Below, in pieces: positions 15,297-15,736 of a stretch of 15,736 bases of DNA. Numbering within the stretch: the first letter of the stretch is position 1; each line of letters begins with the position of its first letter. The notes under the pieces are model-generated. The model saw nothing but the letters and a program-made list of their open reading frames with translations. It did not search any database and was not told the origin of the DNA. The translations under genes were made by a program, and so were the position numbers. This DNA comes from DATLFP01 sp035540955 (GTDB lineage: Bacteria; Actinomycetota; Acidimicrobiia; Acidimicrobiales; CADCSY01): NCBI GenBank assembly GCA_035540955.1, contig DATLFP010000039.1, forward strand, positions 1 through 15,736. Reading direction: 5' to 3'.

Positions 15297-15736
15297 ATCC
15301 GAGCGACCAGCTCCGTCATCCCGGCCATCTGGTGCTCACCGCGCTCGGCGAAGAAGACCACCGATCTTTGCGGCGGCGTCGCGCTCACCTCGACCACCGA
15401 CGGCACCACCACCACCAGCCACACCTACGACGGCGACGGCCTCCTCGCCACTAGCACTACCGGCACCGACACCACGACCAACCTCTGGGACCCCACGACC
15501 CCCGGCTACCCGTACCTCTCCGCCCGCCACGACGGCACCAACACAACCGTCCTCCTCAACAGCACCATCCCCCTCGCCGCTATCACCGACACCGACGTGC
15601 AGCTCCTCTTCGGCAACGAGCTCGGCACCATCACCGACACCACCGACCTCACCGGCGACCCACAACGCAGCCACCGCGACGGCCCCTACGGCGAACTCGA
15701 ACCAACCATCGACCACACCACCTCGCCGACACCCTC
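15297..15736 (+). pseudogene. Partial RHS/YD-repeat protein fragment, no start codon, continues beyond the window
   Basis: The frame is open from 15297 (after a TGA at 15294) to the end of the window. Clear RHS similarity starts around 15363: SHTYDGDGLLATSTTGTDTTTNLWDP, then FGNELGTITDTTDLTGDPQRSHRDGPYGE. This aligns with the end of the RHS core, where most members read like DHLGSTRLLTDATG...YDYDPYG. RHS proteins are normally very long surface or secreted toxin-delivery shells, so over a thousand residues are missing on the 5' side. No ATG, GTG, TTG or CTG lies in frame before 15597, so this looks like a displaced 3' piece rather than an intact gene. The codon use is unlike the rest of the window, with runs of ACC (Thr). 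Any polymorphic toxin tail would lie past 15736. Confidence 0.6.

Noticed and set aside
15152..15454. 100-codon plus-strand frame after tRNA-Val
   Set aside because: Its second half is an out-of-frame reading of the RHS fragment (Arg/His repeats), and its first half shows no family resemblance.
15336..15716. 126-codon Gly/Val-rich minus-strand frame
   Set aside because: It is antisense to the RHS-like frame, whose YD-type motifs are specific. The Gly/Val richness just mirrors the ACC/GAC codons.

Overview
This G+C-rich window reads as chromosomal housekeeping DNA from a high-G+C actinobacterium. The gene mix and the style of the proteins (dnaG overlapping a principal sigma factor, a mycobacterial-type HAMP/class III cyclase, MurA with Asp in place of the catalytic Cys, a YtxH-like membrane protein, leaderless -10/start arrangements) would fit the Acidimicrobiia or a relative. 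That placement is an inference; there is no 16S gene here.

Layout. 1-3718 (+): pyruvate phosphate dikinase, then a TerC-family membrane protein 12 nt later. 3749-6792 (+): DNA primase overlapping the primary sigma factor, the core of the classical macromolecular-synthesis operon. 6774-8088 (-): tRNA-Asn, a tRNA with CAU anticodon, a patatin-like hydrolase and a small YtxH-like protein, whose end overlaps the end of rpoD. 8161-9278 (-): a long inverted repeat, an unrecognised 187-aa protein and a diamine-type GNAT acetyltransferase. 9298-11846 (+): inositol-monophosphatase-family enzyme, Nudix hydrolase and MurA. 11872-12813 (-): a second sigma-70, group 2-like. 12866-14347 (+): membrane-bound HAMP/adenylate cyclase. 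14242-15027 (-): GT2 glycosyltransferase whose 3' end overlaps the cyclase gene by 106 nt. 15071-15144 (+): tRNA-Val(UAC). 15145-15736: a gene-poor stretch, then a start-less fragment of an RHS/YD-repeat protein that runs off the window, of visibly different composition and probably acquired or rearranged.

The strongest pattern is regulatory. Nine protein genes that begin a transcription unit have a TANNNT hexamer whose last base lies 7-11 nt before the start codon, so transcription would start at or within a few bases of the initiation codon (leaderless mRNA). The three tRNA genes carry the same hexamer slightly further from the mature 5' end. Genes inside units (terC, rpoD, Nudix, ytxH) lack a full hexamer, and rpoD instead has a strong Shine-Dalgarno. 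In two places the stop codon of the upstream gene forms the first three bases of the next gene's -10 element. The packing is very tight: 3' overlaps of 19 and 106 nt and divergent promoters only tens of bases apart.

I did not see a CRISPR array, an intact insertion sequence, a prophage or a recognisable defence or biosynthetic cluster. The most unusual points are the leaderless promoter architecture, the cyclase/glycosyltransferase overlap, the Cys-to-Asp MurA and the RHS fragment beside tRNA-Val.
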